This document shows, one piece after another, positions 24,229-33,200 of a DNA stretch of 64,000 nucleotides. Under the pieces are notes generated by a model that saw nothing but the letters and a program-made list of their open reading frames with translations, had not been told where the DNA came from and searched no databases. Position 1 is the stretch's first letter. Each line of letters starts with the position of its first letter. This stretch comes from Rhodococcus phenolicus (GTDB lineage Bacteria; Actinomycetota; Actinomycetes; Mycobacteriales; Mycobacteriaceae): positions 1-64,000 of the forward strand of contig NZ_LRRH01000022.1 of NCBI RefSeq assembly GCF_001646785.1, given 5' to 3'. A program made the translations under genes and the position numbers.

Positions 24229-24989
24229 CCGGCGCGAGCGCGGCGACGCGGCTCCACCTGCCGGGCAGTTCACCGGTGCACCGCCTTCCGGCGGAGGTGA
24301 AGATCGTCGCGGCGGTCACGTTCGTGTTCGTCGTCGTCGCCACGCCCCGGGAGGCGATGTGGGCGTTCGGCGCGTACCTGGCGCTGCTCGCCGCGGTGTG
24401 GACGGTCGCGGGGATCAGGCTTTCGTGGCTGGCTCCGCGGATGCTCATCGAACTTCCGTTCGTCGTGCTCGCGGTTCTGCTGCCGTTCGCCGAAGGCGGT
24501 GAACGCGTCGTCGTGGCCGGCATTTCCCTGTCGGTGCCCGGCCTGTATGCGGCGTGGGGAATTCTCGCCAAGGGCACCCTCGGCGTGCTCGTCTCCCTGA
24601 CCCTCGCCGCGACCACGGCGGTGCGGGAACTACCGGAAGCGCTTGCACGACTCCACGTGCCCGGGTCGATCACCACCATCGTCGTGCTGATGATCCGGTA
24701 CGCGGACCTGCTCGCCGCCGAAGCCCACCGGATGCGCATCGCACGGCTGTCCCGCGGCGACGACCCCCGAACGCTGCGGCAGGTCGGCGCGACCGCGCGC
24801 GGAATCGGCGGTCTGTTCCTGCGCGCCTACGAGCGCGGCGAACGGGTGCACCTGGCCATGCTCTCGCGCGGATTCTCCGGCACCGTGCCGGCCTTCGGGC
24901 CCCCCGCCCGCTCCACGGACTGGATCTCGGCGCTCGCCCCGAGTGCGTGCGCCGTGCTGGTGTGCACGACGGCGTGGGTGACAGCGTGA
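24225..24989 (+). CDS. cbiQ: ECF transporter transmembrane subunit CbiQ/NikQ
   Basis: The 254-aa protein has about five hydrophobic segments and the coupling helices of ECF T-components, including the motif ERGERVHLAMLSRGFSG near residue 203, which contacts the ATPase. It begins with HRLPAEVKIVAAVTF. GTG 24225 overlaps the preceding stop (GTGA). It joins the substrate subunit to the CbiO ATPase. Confidence 0.9.
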   Translation: MTGASAATRLHLPGSSPVHRLPAEVKIVAAVTFVFVVVATPREAMWAFGAYLALLAAVWTVAGIRLSWLAPRMLIELPFVVLAVLLPFAEGGERVVVAGISLSVPGLYAAWGILAKGTLGVLVSLTLAATTAVRELPEALARLHVPGSITTIVVLMIRYADLLAAEAHRMRIARLSRGDDPRTLRQVGATARGIGGLFLRAYERGERVHLAMLSRGFSGTVPAFGPPARSTDWISALAPSACAVLVCTTAWVTA

Positions 24990-25735
24990 CCGGCGTCCCC
25001 GCCGTCTGCCTCGCCGGCGTCGGATACTCGTACCCCGACGGCCGTCGCGCCCTGCAGGGCATCGGCCTGACCGTCGCGGCGGGCGAGCGGGTGGCGGTCC
25101 TCGGCCCCAACGGCGCGGGCAAGACGACGCTCATGCTGCACCTCAACGGCGTGCTCACCCCGGACGAGGGAACCGTGACGATCGGCGGACGGCGGGTCGG
25201 CCGCGATACCGTCCGCGAAATCCGGCGCGTCGTGGGACTGGTCTTCCAGGACCCCGACGATCAGCTGTTCATGCCCACCGTCGCCCAGGACGTCGCGTTC
25301 GGTCCGGCCAACTTCGGCATCCGCCCACCGGAACTCGACGAGCGGGTCCGCGAGGCACTCGCCGCGGTCGACATGACCGAGCACGCGGAGCGCGACACCG
25401 CCCATCTGTCGGGCGGGCAGCGCCGCCGCGTCGCCCTGGCGACCGTGTTGTCCTGCAGGCCGGAGGTTCTGGTCCTCGACGAGCCGTCGGCGAATCTCGA
25501 TCCGGTGGCCCGCCGTGAACTCGCCGAGGTCCTCGACCGGCTCGATGCGACCCTGCTCCTGGTCACGCACGATCTCCCGTACGCTGCGCAGTTGTGTACT
25601 CGTGCGGTAATTCTCGATGAGGGCCGGCTCGTCGCGGACGGACCGATCGACGAGATCCTCGGCGACGGTTCACTGCTCGCGGCGCACCGGCTCGAGCTGC
25701 CGTGGGGCTTCTCCGTACCCCAACGACGGCCCTGA
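24986..25735 (+). CDS. cbiO: ECF transporter ATPase CbiO/NikO
   Basis: The 249-aa ATPase has Walker A GPNGAGKTT, the Q-loop VGLVFQDPDDQLF typical of CbiO-type subunits, the signature LSGGQRRR and Walker B VLVLDEPSANLDP, followed by VTHDLPYA. It drives metal import with the three preceding proteins. GTG 24986 overlaps the previous stop. It ends five bases from the convergent end of the hydrogenase cluster, with no visible terminator, so the two long operons may interfere. Confidence 0.92.
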   Translation: MTGVPAVCLAGVGYSYPDGRRALQGIGLTVAAGERVAVLGPNGAGKTTLMLHLNGVLTPDEGTVTIGGRRVGRDTVREIRRVVGLVFQDPDDQLFMPTVAQDVAFGPANFGIRPPELDERVREALAAVDMTEHAERDTAHLSGGQRRRVALATVLSCRPEVLVLDEPSANLDPVARRELAEVLDRLDATLLLVTHDLPYAAQLCTRAVILDEGRLVADGPIDEILGDGSLLAAHRLELPWGFSVPQRRP

Positions 25736-25740
25736 CCATC

Positions 25741-26496
25741 TCAACGGGAGCCGAGCCGCCGGTTGGTGTGCCCGAGCTGCCGAACGGTCCACGACTCGAG
25801 CCTGCCGGCTTCCTCCTCGGTCAGCCTGTCGCACACGAAATCCCAGTGCAGCGCCACCTGTTCGCCCACGCGCAGGCCCGGGACGAACACTCCGGACGCT
25901 GTGCGTCGGCCGACCCGCCGGACTGCTTCCGCACCGAGAGCCAGCCGAGTGCCGTCGTACTCGAGCCGCCGCACACGCACCGCGGCATCGTCGTCGGACA
26001 CCTCGAGCACCTTCCCCCATCCGATCCGGCACGAGTCGAGGACGTGGAGCGGCTGCGGCATCCCGGTTTCCAGCAGTCGCGACCACGGGTACACCCCGAA
26101 CACGTGGAACGCGTGTGTCGCGGTCACCTCGGGAAGCAGGTCCGCGGTCAGATGGGACCAGTAGTGGCCGGCGCGATCTCCGAAGCCGGTCAGCAGTTCA
26201 CTGCCGAAGCGATGGACGTCGATCCGGTCGGTGAGGAGATTTCTGGTCCAGTAGGCGCGCACGACCCGTTCGTCGAGCGGATCGACGATCCCGCATTGTG
26301 CGGCGATCAGCTGCTGATACGGCCACGCCCCGGTGAACTGCCGGGCTGCGGCGGCCACCACCGCAGGATCGCCCCCGCCGCACGCGGCATGTTCGAGGGC
26401 GGCGGCACTCGCGGGGCCGCAATAGCCGAGCTCGTTGGGCGCGTGCGCATAACGAGCGAACAGCCGCGAACCCCGGGCCACCGCGCCGTCCGTCAC
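25741..26496 (-). CDS. DUF6390 family protein of the hydrogenase cluster
   Basis: The 251-aa protein has RYAHAPNELGYCGP near the start and later HVFGVYPWSRLLE and HWDFVCDRL. It has no signal peptide or membrane helix and contains scattered Cys and His residues. I match it to DUF6390, a family seen with actinobacterial [NiFe] hydrogenases and of unknown function. The start GTG 26496 lies two bases after the hypD stop, with GGAAG upstream, so it is the last gene of the cluster. Confidence 0.7.
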   Translation of the reverse strand: MTDGAVARGSRLFARYAHAPNELGYCGPASAAALEHAACGGGDPAVVAAAARQFTGAWPYQQLIAAQCGIVDPLDERVVRAYWTRNLLTDRIDVHRFGSELLTGFGDRAGHYWSHLTADLLPEVTATHAFHVFGVYPWSRLLETGMPQPLHVLDSCRIGWGKVLEVSDDDAAVRVRRLEYDGTRLALGAEAVRRVGRRTASGVFVPGLRVGEQVALHWDFVCDRLTEEEAGRLESWTVRQLGHTNRRLGSR

Positions 26497-26498
26497 GG

Positions 26499-27632
26499 TC
26501 AGCTCTTCCCGCGTTGCCCCACCAATGCCGCCGTCTCCCGATGCAGACGACCGAAGTTGTAGTAGGCGGCACATGCTCCTTCCGGTGAGACCATGCACGT
26601 GCCGATCGGTGTCTCGGGTGTGCACGCGGTACCGAACACCTTGCACTCCCAGGGCTTGATCACGCCCTTGAGCACCTCACCGCACTGACATGCCTTCGGA
26701 TCGGCGACCCGGACACCGGGCATCGAGAAGTGCCGCTCGGCATCGAACTCCGCGTAGTCCGGGTGGATACCCAGTGCACTCTGCGAGATGAATCCGAGTC
26801 CGCGCCATTCGAAGTGGGGCCGGAGAACGAAGGTCTGCGCCAGCAGCGTCAGCGCCTGACGGTTGCCCTCGCTGCGGACCACCCGACTGTACTGGTTCTC
26901 GACCTCGCACCGCCCGTCCCGGAGCTGGCGCAGCAGCATGTGCACCGACGCGAGAATGTCGAGCGGCTCGAAACCCGCTACCACGATCGGTTTTCCGTAC
27001 TGCTCCGGCACGAAACGGTACGGGCGCAGGCCCACCACCGTCGACACGTGACCCGGTCCGAGGAAACCGGACAGGCGGAGGTCCGGGGATTCGAGAATCG
27101 CCTTGATCGGCGGAACGATCGTCACATGGTTGCAGAACACCGAGAAGTTGGTCAGGCCCAGTTCTTTCGCCCGAACCAGGGTCACGGCGGTGGAAGGCGC
27201 GGTGGTCTCGAAACCGACCGCGAAGAAGACCACCTGCTTGTCCGGATGATCGATCGCGATCTTCACCGCATCGAGCGGCGAGTACACGAACCGGACATCG
27301 GCTCCGCGTGCCTTCGCCTCGAGGAGGTTTCCCCGCGACCCTGGCACCCGCATCATGTCCCCGAACGTCGTGAACACGACATCGGGTTGCTCGGCCAGCC
27401 ACATCGCGTCGTCGATGCGACCCATGGGGATGACGCACACGGGGCAGCCCGGCCCGTGCACCAGCTCCACGGACGGTGGCAGCAGGTGTTCGATACCGTG
27501 CCGGTAGATGGTGTGCGTGTGCCCGCCACACACCTCCATGAACTTGAACTCGTCGCCGGCGGCCAGATCGGTGATCGCTGCGACCAGCGCCCTGGCCGCC
27601 GCCGGGTCGCGGAACTCGTCGACGAATTTCAC
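26499..27632 (-). CDS. hypD: Hydrogenase maturation protein HypD
   Basis: The 377-aa protein has all the HypD marks: FMEVCGGHTH (near 32-41), GPGCPVC (near 61-67), GFETTAP, GFLGPGHVS and the C-terminal [4Fe-4S] cysteines in CQCGEVLKG and GTACTPETP. With HypC it is the scaffold on which Fe(CN)2CO is built for the [NiFe] site. The start is GTG 27632, just downstream of hypC. The gene lies in the minus-strand cluster between hypC and DUF6390. Confidence 0.96.
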   Translation of the reverse strand: MKFVDEFRDPAAARALVAAITDLAAGDEFKFMEVCGGHTHTIYRHGIEHLLPPSVELVHGPGCPVCVIPMGRIDDAMWLAEQPDVVFTTFGDMMRVPGSRGNLLEAKARGADVRFVYSPLDAVKIAIDHPDKQVVFFAVGFETTAPSTAVTLVRAKELGLTNFSVFCNHVTIVPPIKAILESPDLRLSGFLGPGHVSTVVGLRPYRFVPEQYGKPIVVAGFEPLDILASVHMLLRQLRDGRCEVENQYSRVVRSEGNRQALTLLAQTFVLRPHFEWRGLGFISQSALGIHPDYAEFDAERHFSMPGVRVADPKACQCGEVLKGVIKPWECKVFGTACTPETPIGTCMVSPEGACAAYYNFGRLHRETAALVGQRGKS

Positions 27633-27662
27633 GATGCCACCCCACTCTCCCTCGCCGCCGCG

Positions 27663-27947
27663 CTATCTCGGCGTCGTGTCGATCTCCGAATTGGTGAACG
27701 CCTCGATTTCGTTGAGGTAGTCGGCACCCATCCGCCGCACCTGATCGAGCGTCGTCTGCGCCTCCGCCTCGTCGATGCGGGACATCGCGAAGCCGACGTG
27801 CACGAGCACCCAGTCGCCGACCTGCAGTCCGGTGCCGGCGAGCAACCGGACACTGATCGCCCGTTGCACCCCGTTGACATCGACCTTGGCGAGGTACTGA
27901 CCGGCGTCGACGATATCGACGATCCGACCCGGAATTCCCAGACACAC
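27663..27947 (-). CDS. hypC: Hydrogenase maturation chaperone HypC
   Basis: The 94-aa protein starts with Cys2 in (M)CLGIPGRIVDI, required for iron binding, and has VGDWVLVHVGFAMSRIDE, the second family motif. GTG 27947 is chosen because it places Cys at position 2 and GAGGAG lies 7 bases upstream. It should carry the Fe(CN)2CO group with HypD. A second hypC gene lies at 32943 and a third HypC-like domain is fused to a SIS domain at 29729. Confidence 0.95.
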   Translation of the reverse strand: MCLGIPGRIVDIVDAGQYLAKVDVNGVQRAISVRLLAGTGLQVGDWVLVHVGFAMSRIDEAEAQTTLDQVRRMGADYLNEIEAFTNSEIDTTPR

Positions 27948-27964
27948 AACACTTCTCCTCACCG

Positions 27965-29050
27965 TCAGCAGATCCGGGGCAGCGGGTCCCCGACGAGCAT
28001 GTCGACGATCCGGCTTCCGCCGAACGCAGTGCGCAACGCGACGATCCCCTCCGGTTCCGGAAGGATCTCGCCGACCACCGCCGCCGCCTCACCGCCGGCC
28101 TGCCCCCGTATCGCGGCGAGCGCCGCGTCCACCTCGCCGGCCGCGACGACCGCCACGAACCTGCCCTCGTTCGCCACATACAGCGGGTCGATCCCGAGCA
28201 GGTCGCACGCACCGAGCACCACCGGCCGGATCGGCAACGCCGCCTCGTCGAGCACCACGGCGAGCCCGGTGGCCTGCGCGAGTTCGTTGCACACGGTGCC
28301 GACGCCGCCGCGGGTCGCGTCACGCATCCACCGGGTCGACGGTGCCGCCGCGAGCAGGGCCTCCACCATCCGGTGCACGGGAGCCGTGTCGGACGCGATG
28401 TCCGCCTCGAGTGCGAGTTCACCGCGCGCGAGGAGCACCGCCATGCCGTGGTCACCGAGCGTGCCCGACACGACGACCCGGTCCCCGGGCCGGACCAGAT
28501 CCGCGCCCAGACGGCGGCCGTCCGGTACCACCCCCACCCCTGCCGTGCTGATGTAGAGCCCGTCGGCGGAGCCCTTACCGACGACCTTGGTGTCCCCCGT
28601 GACGATGTCGACTCCCGCGCCGGACGCCGCGTTCGCCATGTCGGCGACGATCTCCCGCAGCCGGGCGATCTCGAACCCCTCCTCGATCACGAATGCGGCC
28701 GACAACCAGCGCGGCCGGGCCCCGGACACGGCGAGGTCGTTCACGGTGCCGTGCACCGCGAGATGCCCGATCGATCCACCGGGGAACTGCAGCGGCCGGA
28801 CGACGTACGAGTCGGTCGAGAACGCGAGGCGTTCACCCGAACCCACGACACCGACGGCGGCGTCACCGAGCTGTTCGAGTTCGGCGTTGCGGAACGCGTC
28901 CACGAACACCGCATCCACGAGGGCCGCGGACGCCTTGCCGCCCGCCCCGTGAGAGAGGGTGACGACGGTGTCGAGCAGACGTGGCCGTCGGCGCCGGAAC
29001 GCTTCGATCCGTTCCAGTACCCGGTCTTCGCGGCCCGCATCGGTACTCAC
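27965..29050 (-). CDS. hypE: Hydrogenase maturation protein HypE
   Basis: The 361-aa protein belongs to the AIR-synthase/PurM-like ATPases: LSHGAGGKAS near the start, STDSYVVRPL, GDTKVVGKG and TRGGVGTVCNELA. It ends in PRIC; the C-terminal Cys receives the carbamoyl group from HypF and is dehydrated to thiocyanate, the source of the cyanide ligands. GTG 29050 overlaps the stop of the SIS gene (GTGA). Confidence 0.96.
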   Translation of the reverse strand: MSTDAGREDRVLERIEAFRRRRPRLLDTVVTLSHGAGGKASAALVDAVFVDAFRNAELEQLGDAAVGVVGSGERLAFSTDSYVVRPLQFPGGSIGHLAVHGTVNDLAVSGARPRWLSAAFVIEEGFEIARLREIVADMANAASGAGVDIVTGDTKVVGKGSADGLYISTAGVGVVPDGRRLGADLVRPGDRVVVSGTLGDHGMAVLLARGELALEADIASDTAPVHRMVEALLAAAPSTRWMRDATRGGVGTVCNELAQATGLAVVLDEAALPIRPVVLGACDLLGIDPLYVANEGRFVAVVAAGEVDAALAAIRGQAGGEAAAVVGEILPEPEGIVALRTAFGGSRIVDMLVGDPLPRIC

Positions 29051-29724
29051 AGCTGTCCTCCGCTCGTCGAGGTGTCGCGCGCGAGATGTTCCTGCGTGAC
29101 CGCCCAGAGCCGGTATCCGAGCAGTGCGTGGCTCTCCTGGATGCGGTGGATGCTCTGGGAGCGGATCGTGAAGCAGAAGTCGAGGTCGTTTGTGACGGCC
29201 ATCCGCCCACCGTCGTGCCCGGCGAACCCGATCGTGAGCAGATCGCGAACTCTCGCCTCGGCGAGAGCGGTCAGCAGATCATCCGAGTTACCGGATGTGG
29301 ACAACGCGATCGCGACATCGCCCGGTTTCGCGTGAGCGATGATCTGCCGCGAGAAGATCAGGTCGAATCCGACGTCGTTACCCAGTGCCGTGACGACGGC
29401 CTGGTCCGCAGCCAGGGACCAGGCCGGTACCGGCCTGCCGCAGGCGGGCCGGCTGAACAGGGATGCGAGCGTTGCGGCATCGGTCGAACTGCCTCCGTTC
29501 CCGAGCGTGTAGAGCCGGCCGCCGCGCGCGAACGACCGGGCGGCGCGCTCTCCCGCGCGGTCGAGGTCCGGCCCCCATTCCTCGATGGACGCCTGCTGCA
29601 GCCGCGCGCTCTCCGCGGCCTTGCTGCGGGCGGAGGCGGCCAGGTCGCGCAGCAGCGGCGCGGCGTCCCGTTCCTCCGCGTCGATGAACGGGTACAGGAA
29701 GCCGGTTTCCTCGGATTCGCTCAC
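29047..29724 (-). CDS. SIS-domain protein (GmhA/phosphoheptose-isomerase-like) of the hydrogenase cluster
   Basis: The 225-aa protein has the sugar-isomerase pattern: YTLGNGGSSTDAATL (Gly-Asn-Gly-Gly-Ser-Ser at 75-80) and GDVAIALSTSGNSDDLLTAL. In GmhA these bind a phosphosugar. Its place between hypE and the SIS-HypC fusion suggests a part in hydrogenase assembly or in binding a small phosphorylated ligand, not lipopolysaccharide synthesis; this is inferred. GTG 29724 follows GAGGTGA closely. It overlaps hypE by four bases. Confidence 0.85.
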   Translation of the reverse strand: MSESEETGFLYPFIDAEERDAAPLLRDLAASARSKAAESARLQQASIEEWGPDLDRAGERAARSFARGGRLYTLGNGGSSTDAATLASLFSRPACGRPVPAWSLAADQAVVTALGNDVGFDLIFSRQIIAHAKPGDVAIALSTSGNSDDLLTALAEARVRDLLTIGFAGHDGGRMAVTNDLDFCFTIRSQSIHRIQESHALLGYRLWAVTQEHLARDTSTSGGQL

Positions 29725-29728
29725 GATG

Positions 29729-30487
29729 TCACCTCGTCCCCGGGGTTGCGGGAACGTCCAGCCGGGCGAGCGCGACACCGCCGTGCACGACGAGCAGATC
29801 GTGCACGGCGACGGATTCGAGGATCGACACGTCGACGTGTTCCGTGCCGTCGGCCGTTCGCGCGAGTGCGGTCGCCGAGGCGGTGCCGGGTGCAGAGACG
29901 ACCTCCGCGAGCCTGCCCTCGTCGCTGCACGTGACACACACCGCGTCGGCGGGGTCGTCGGCGGTGAGCAGGCCCGGATGTTCGAAGACCACGTGTGTCA
30001 GCTCCCACAACAGGTGATAGAGCAGCACGAACCGACCGGTGGCGGGCACCATCGGATCACTCGAATCGACCCACAGCACATGCGTCGCGGCCCCCGCGGG
30101 CGGGCGGGGCCCGGCACCGATCCAGATGGTGTCCGTGCCCCACGCCGCCGCACGCCGCACGATGTCGAGGACGTCGGGTTCACCCGCCGCAGCGACGGCG
30201 AGGATCACGTCGCCGGGCCGCGACGCGACGCGGCACTGCGACACCGGATCCGGCTCGACCAGCGACACCGCCGGCAGCGCCCGCTTACCCATGATCACCG
30301 GATGCACGAACTCCACGGCCACGTGATGGGCGTGCGGTTCCCACTGGGGCGACACCACCCACAGTGTCGCGCCGGCATGGAACCGTCGCGCCAGACCCAG
30401 GGCCGCGGACGCCAGATCCGCGGCGAGTTCCTCCCCGATCGGATTCTCACCGATCGGCGGATTCGGTTGCTGTATCCCGGGTGTCAT
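29729..30487 (-). CDS. SIS-like domain fused to a HypC-like domain
   Basis: Residues 1-150 resemble a SIS phosphosugar fold (VHPVIMGKRALPAVSLVEPD; GDVILAVAAAGEPDVLDIV). Residues about 182-246 resemble HypC, with CVTC (Cys184, Cys187) followed by DLLVVHGGVALARLD, which parallels the GDWVLVHVGFAMSRID motif of the cluster's HypC. Here the chaperone Cys is internal, not at position 2. The 252-aa fusion may deliver Fe(CN)2CO or a small ligand to the large subunit; this is inferred. ATG 30487 overlaps the hypF stop (ATGA). Confidence 0.75.
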   Translation of the reverse strand: MTPGIQQPNPPIGENPIGEELAADLASAALGLARRFHAGATLWVVSPQWEPHAHHVAVEFVHPVIMGKRALPAVSLVEPDPVSQCRVASRPGDVILAVAAAGEPDVLDIVRRAAAWGTDTIWIGAGPRPPAGAATHVLWVDSSDPMVPATGRFVLLYHLLWELTHVVFEHPGLLTADDPADAVCVTCSDEGRLAEVVSAPGTASATALARTADGTEHVDVSILESVAVHDLLVVHGGVALARLDVPATPGTR

Positions 30488-32946
30488 CTCGCCTGTCCCG
30501 TCGGTGTCCGGTCCGTCACCCACAATTCGGAACCGTCGGCTCGCCGCACTCCGCAATCGGCGGCTCGCCGCACTCCGGAATCGGCGGCTCGCCGCCGTGC
30601 AATCGTCGCGCCGATCGCGGCCTGCCCCAGCGACAGCCCACCGTCGTTCGACGGCACCCGGCAGTGGGTCAGAACCTCGAAACCACTGTCCTGCAGAAGT
30701 GTTCGAACACCCGCGGTGAGAAGACGATTCTGGAACACGCCTCCGGTCAAGCCGATCGTCGTCACACCCGCAGCGCCGGCTGTCCGCGTCGCGAGGCGCG
30801 CGGTGGCGACCGCGAGCGCGCGGTGGAATCCGAGCGCCAGGTCGGCGGCCGGCACCCCCAGCCGCAATCCGCCGACCAGACAACGCAGTGTTCCGGTCCA
30901 GTCCAGCTCGTCGTCGTGCAGAGTCATCCGCACCGGCGCGGCCTCCGACGCCCCCCGCGCGAACGCTTCGAGCTCGACCGCCGCCTGCCCTTCGTACGTG
31001 ACGCGGTGACGCACCCCGAGAAGCGAGGCCACCCCGTCGAACAACCGTCCAGCACTCGTCGTGACCACACAGCCGATGCCCGTTCTCAACTGAGAGGCCA
31101 CCAGCTCCCGTTCCGCTACCGGGAGCGCCTGCGCACAGGGCAGATCCGCCACGTCCCGGGACGTGGGTTCTCCGATACCGGCGCCCCGCAGCAACGCCAC
31201 GGCGATCCGGGCCGGTGTCCGCACCGCGACGTCGCCGCCGGGCAGCAGGAACGATCGGAGGTGCCCCGCCCGGTGCGCGGTGAGCAGGTCCGGTCCGACG
31301 AGCAGCAGTTCGCCACCCCACACGGTCCGGTCGCAGCCGTACCCGGTGCCGTCGAAGGCGATACCGAGCACCGGCTCTCCGATCCTGCCGTGTTCGGTGA
31401 GCAGCGACGCGACGTGCGCGTGATGATGCTGCACGGTGTGCAGGGCGATGCCCTTGTCGCGGGCGTAGCACTCGGCCCACTGCCGCGTCGCGTAGCCGGG
31501 GTGGGCATCGGCGACCACGAGCTCCGGATCCACCCGGTGCACCGCGGTCGCCCGCGCCACTGACGTTTCGAATGCGCGTCGGCCTTCCAGCGTCCCCATG
31601 TCCCCGAGGTGCGCCGAACAGAACGCATATTCGCGGCGCGTCAGGCAGAAGGTGTTCTTCAGTTCCGCGCCGACCGCGAGGACCGGCGGCGACACCCGAT
31701 CGAGCAGCACCGGCATCGGCGCGTAACCTCGGGAGCGCCGGATCGGCGCTTCCCCGTTGCCGCCACCGTCGCGGTTCGTACCGCTCCGCCCGCCGTGCAC
31801 GGCCACGACCACCGAATCCTCGCAGGGCACTGCGATCTCCCGATCGTGGGCGAGGAACAGATCGGCGATGTCACCGAGGCGGGCGCGCGCATCGGCGTCG
31901 TCGGTGCACAGCGGTTCGCCCGAGACGTTCCCGGATGTCATCACCAGCAGACGCGGCACCGGGTTCGAGTGCCCGGGCACCGGCGCGAACAGCAGGTGGT
32001 GCAGGGGCGTGTACGCAAGCATCACGCCGAACTCGCCGAGGCCGGGCGCCACACCGTCGGCCACGGCGCTGCCGGCGCGCTTGCCCAGCAGCACGATCGG
32101 GCGCGCCGGGCGGGTCAGGGCCGCAGCTTCCGGCCGGGAGACGACGCACTGTTCCGTGATCGTCCCGACGTCCGGTGCCATCAGCGCGAACGGTTTGTCC
32201 GGTCGACGCTTCCGTTCACGCAGGCGGCCGACGGCGCGCGGATCGGTTGCGTCACACATCAGGTGGTAGCCGCCGAGACCTTTCACAGCGACGATCCGTC
32301 CGGCTGCGAGTGCATCCTGAATCGCGGCCAGCACCGCATCGTCCCCGTCGATCCGGTCGCCTCCGTGTTCGGCACGGATCCGCGGGCCGCAGTCCGGGCA
32401 GCAGATCGGCTGGGCGTGATAGCGGCGATCTGCCGGATCTGCGTATTCGCGAGCGCAGCGCGGGCACATCGGGAACGTCGCCATCGTCGTGGCCGGGCGG
32501 TCGTACGGCAGATCGGTGATCACCGTGTAACGCGGCCCGCAGTGTGTGCAGTTGACGAACGGATGCCGGTAACGACGGTCGGCGGGGTCGTTCAGTTCCC
32601 GGAGACAGTCCGCGCACGTGGCGACGTCCGGCGGGATCAGAGTCCGGAGCCCCGGGGTACGGCGGCTGTCCACGATGCGGAAGTCCCGTTCGCCCAGAGC
32701 AAGGCACGGGACCGACGACACGTCCAGCACTTCGGCGAGCGGCGGGGCGTCGTCCCGCAACCGTCGCGCGAACTCGTCGAGTGCGCCGGCGGCTCCTTCT
32801 ATCTCGACGAACACTCCGGAGTCGTCGTTTCCGCAGTGCCCGGCGAGGCGCAATTCGCCGGCCAGGGCCGCCGCGAAGGGCCGGAATCCGACGCCCTGCA
32901 CCACCCCCCGGACGGTGAGGTGGCGGCGCTCGACCGCGCCGGTCAC
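30484..32946 (-). CDS. hypF: Carbamoyltransferase HypF
   Basis: This 820-aa protein shows the full HypF order: acylphosphatase domain (1-90, VQGVGFRPFAAALA), two zinc-finger pairs (CADC...CTHC near 115-140; CPRC...CPDC near 160-190), a YrdC-like domain (about 205-385, VKGLGGYHLMCDA) and a Kae1-like domain with HHHAHVASLL and GIAFDGTGYG. It makes the carbamoyl group for HypE. It is longer than usual because the C-terminus carries an Arg-rich tail encoded by a 24-base tandem repeat (30531-30597). GTG 32946 overlaps the hypC stop. Confidence 0.95.
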   Translation of the reverse strand: MTGAVERRHLTVRGVVQGVGFRPFAAALAGELRLAGHCGNDDSGVFVEIEGAAGALDEFARRLRDDAPPLAEVLDVSSVPCLALGERDFRIVDSRRTPGLRTLIPPDVATCADCLRELNDPADRRYRHPFVNCTHCGPRYTVITDLPYDRPATTMATFPMCPRCAREYADPADRRYHAQPICCPDCGPRIRAEHGGDRIDGDDAVLAAIQDALAAGRIVAVKGLGGYHLMCDATDPRAVGRLRERKRRPDKPFALMAPDVGTITEQCVVSRPEAAALTRPARPIVLLGKRAGSAVADGVAPGLGEFGVMLAYTPLHHLLFAPVPGHSNPVPRLLVMTSGNVSGEPLCTDDADARARLGDIADLFLAHDREIAVPCEDSVVVAVHGGRSGTNRDGGGNGEAPIRRSRGYAPMPVLLDRVSPPVLAVGAELKNTFCLTRREYAFCSAHLGDMGTLEGRRAFETSVARATAVHRVDPELVVADAHPGYATRQWAECYARDKGIALHTVQHHHAHVASLLTEHGRIGEPVLGIAFDGTGYGCDRTVWGGELLLVGPDLLTAHRAGHLRSFLLPGGDVAVRTPARIAVALLRGAGIGEPTSRDVADLPCAQALPVAERELVASQLRTGIGCVVTTSAGRLFDGVASLLGVRHRVTYEGQAAVELEAFARGASEAAPVRMTLHDDELDWTGTLRCLVGGLRLGVPAADLALGFHRALAVATARLATRTAGAAGVTTIGLTGGVFQNRLLTAGVRTLLQDSGFEVLTHCRVPSNDGGLSLGQAAIGATIARRRAADSGVRRAADCGVRRADGSELWVTDRTPTGQAR
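30531..30597. repeat. 24-base tandem repeat in the 3' end of hypF
   Basis: Nearly three 24-base units, each with the core CGGCTCGCCGCACTCCG, start at 30531, 30555 and 30579. The unit length is a multiple of three, so copy changes keep frame and lengthen an RRAAD-G-V peptide repeat at the protein's C-terminus. Confidence 0.8.
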
Positions 32947-33197
32947 GGTTCGTCTCCCCGGTCACTGCCGCGGCCCATCAGTTCGAGCCCGGCCAGGGCG
33001 CGGGCGGCGCCGGCCTCGTCGACCCGCTCGACCGCGAAACCCATGTGGATGACGACCCAGTCGCCGGGCGCGAGAGCGGTGTCGTCGAGCAGCCCGATGT
33101 TGATCCGCCGGCTCTCCCCGACGACGTCGACGAGCGCCAGCTGGCCGCCGTAGCCTTCGAGCAGCCGGACCACCCGGCCGGGAATCCCCAGGCACAT
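32943..33197 (-). CDS. hypC: Second hydrogenase maturation chaperone HypC
   Basis: The 84-aa protein starts MCLGIPGRVVRLLEG with Cys2 and has APGDWVVIHMGFAVERVDE. It differs clearly from the HypC at 27663, so it is not a recent duplicate. Large- and small-subunit genes occur only once in the window, so the two HypC proteins may serve different assembly steps or a second hydrogenase elsewhere. It overlaps hypF by four bases and is followed upstream by the protease gene. Confidence 0.94.
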   Translation of the reverse strand: MCLGIPGRVVRLLEGYGGQLALVDVVGESRRINIGLLDDTALAPGDWVVIHMGFAVERVDEAGAARALAGLELMGRGSDRGDEP

Positions 33198-33200
33198 ATC

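Noticed and set aside
25736-25740. Five-base gap between the Ni/Co operon and the hydrogenase cluster checked for a terminator.
   Set aside because: No stem-loop is present within the gap; any terminator must lie inside the opposing genes and none is clear.
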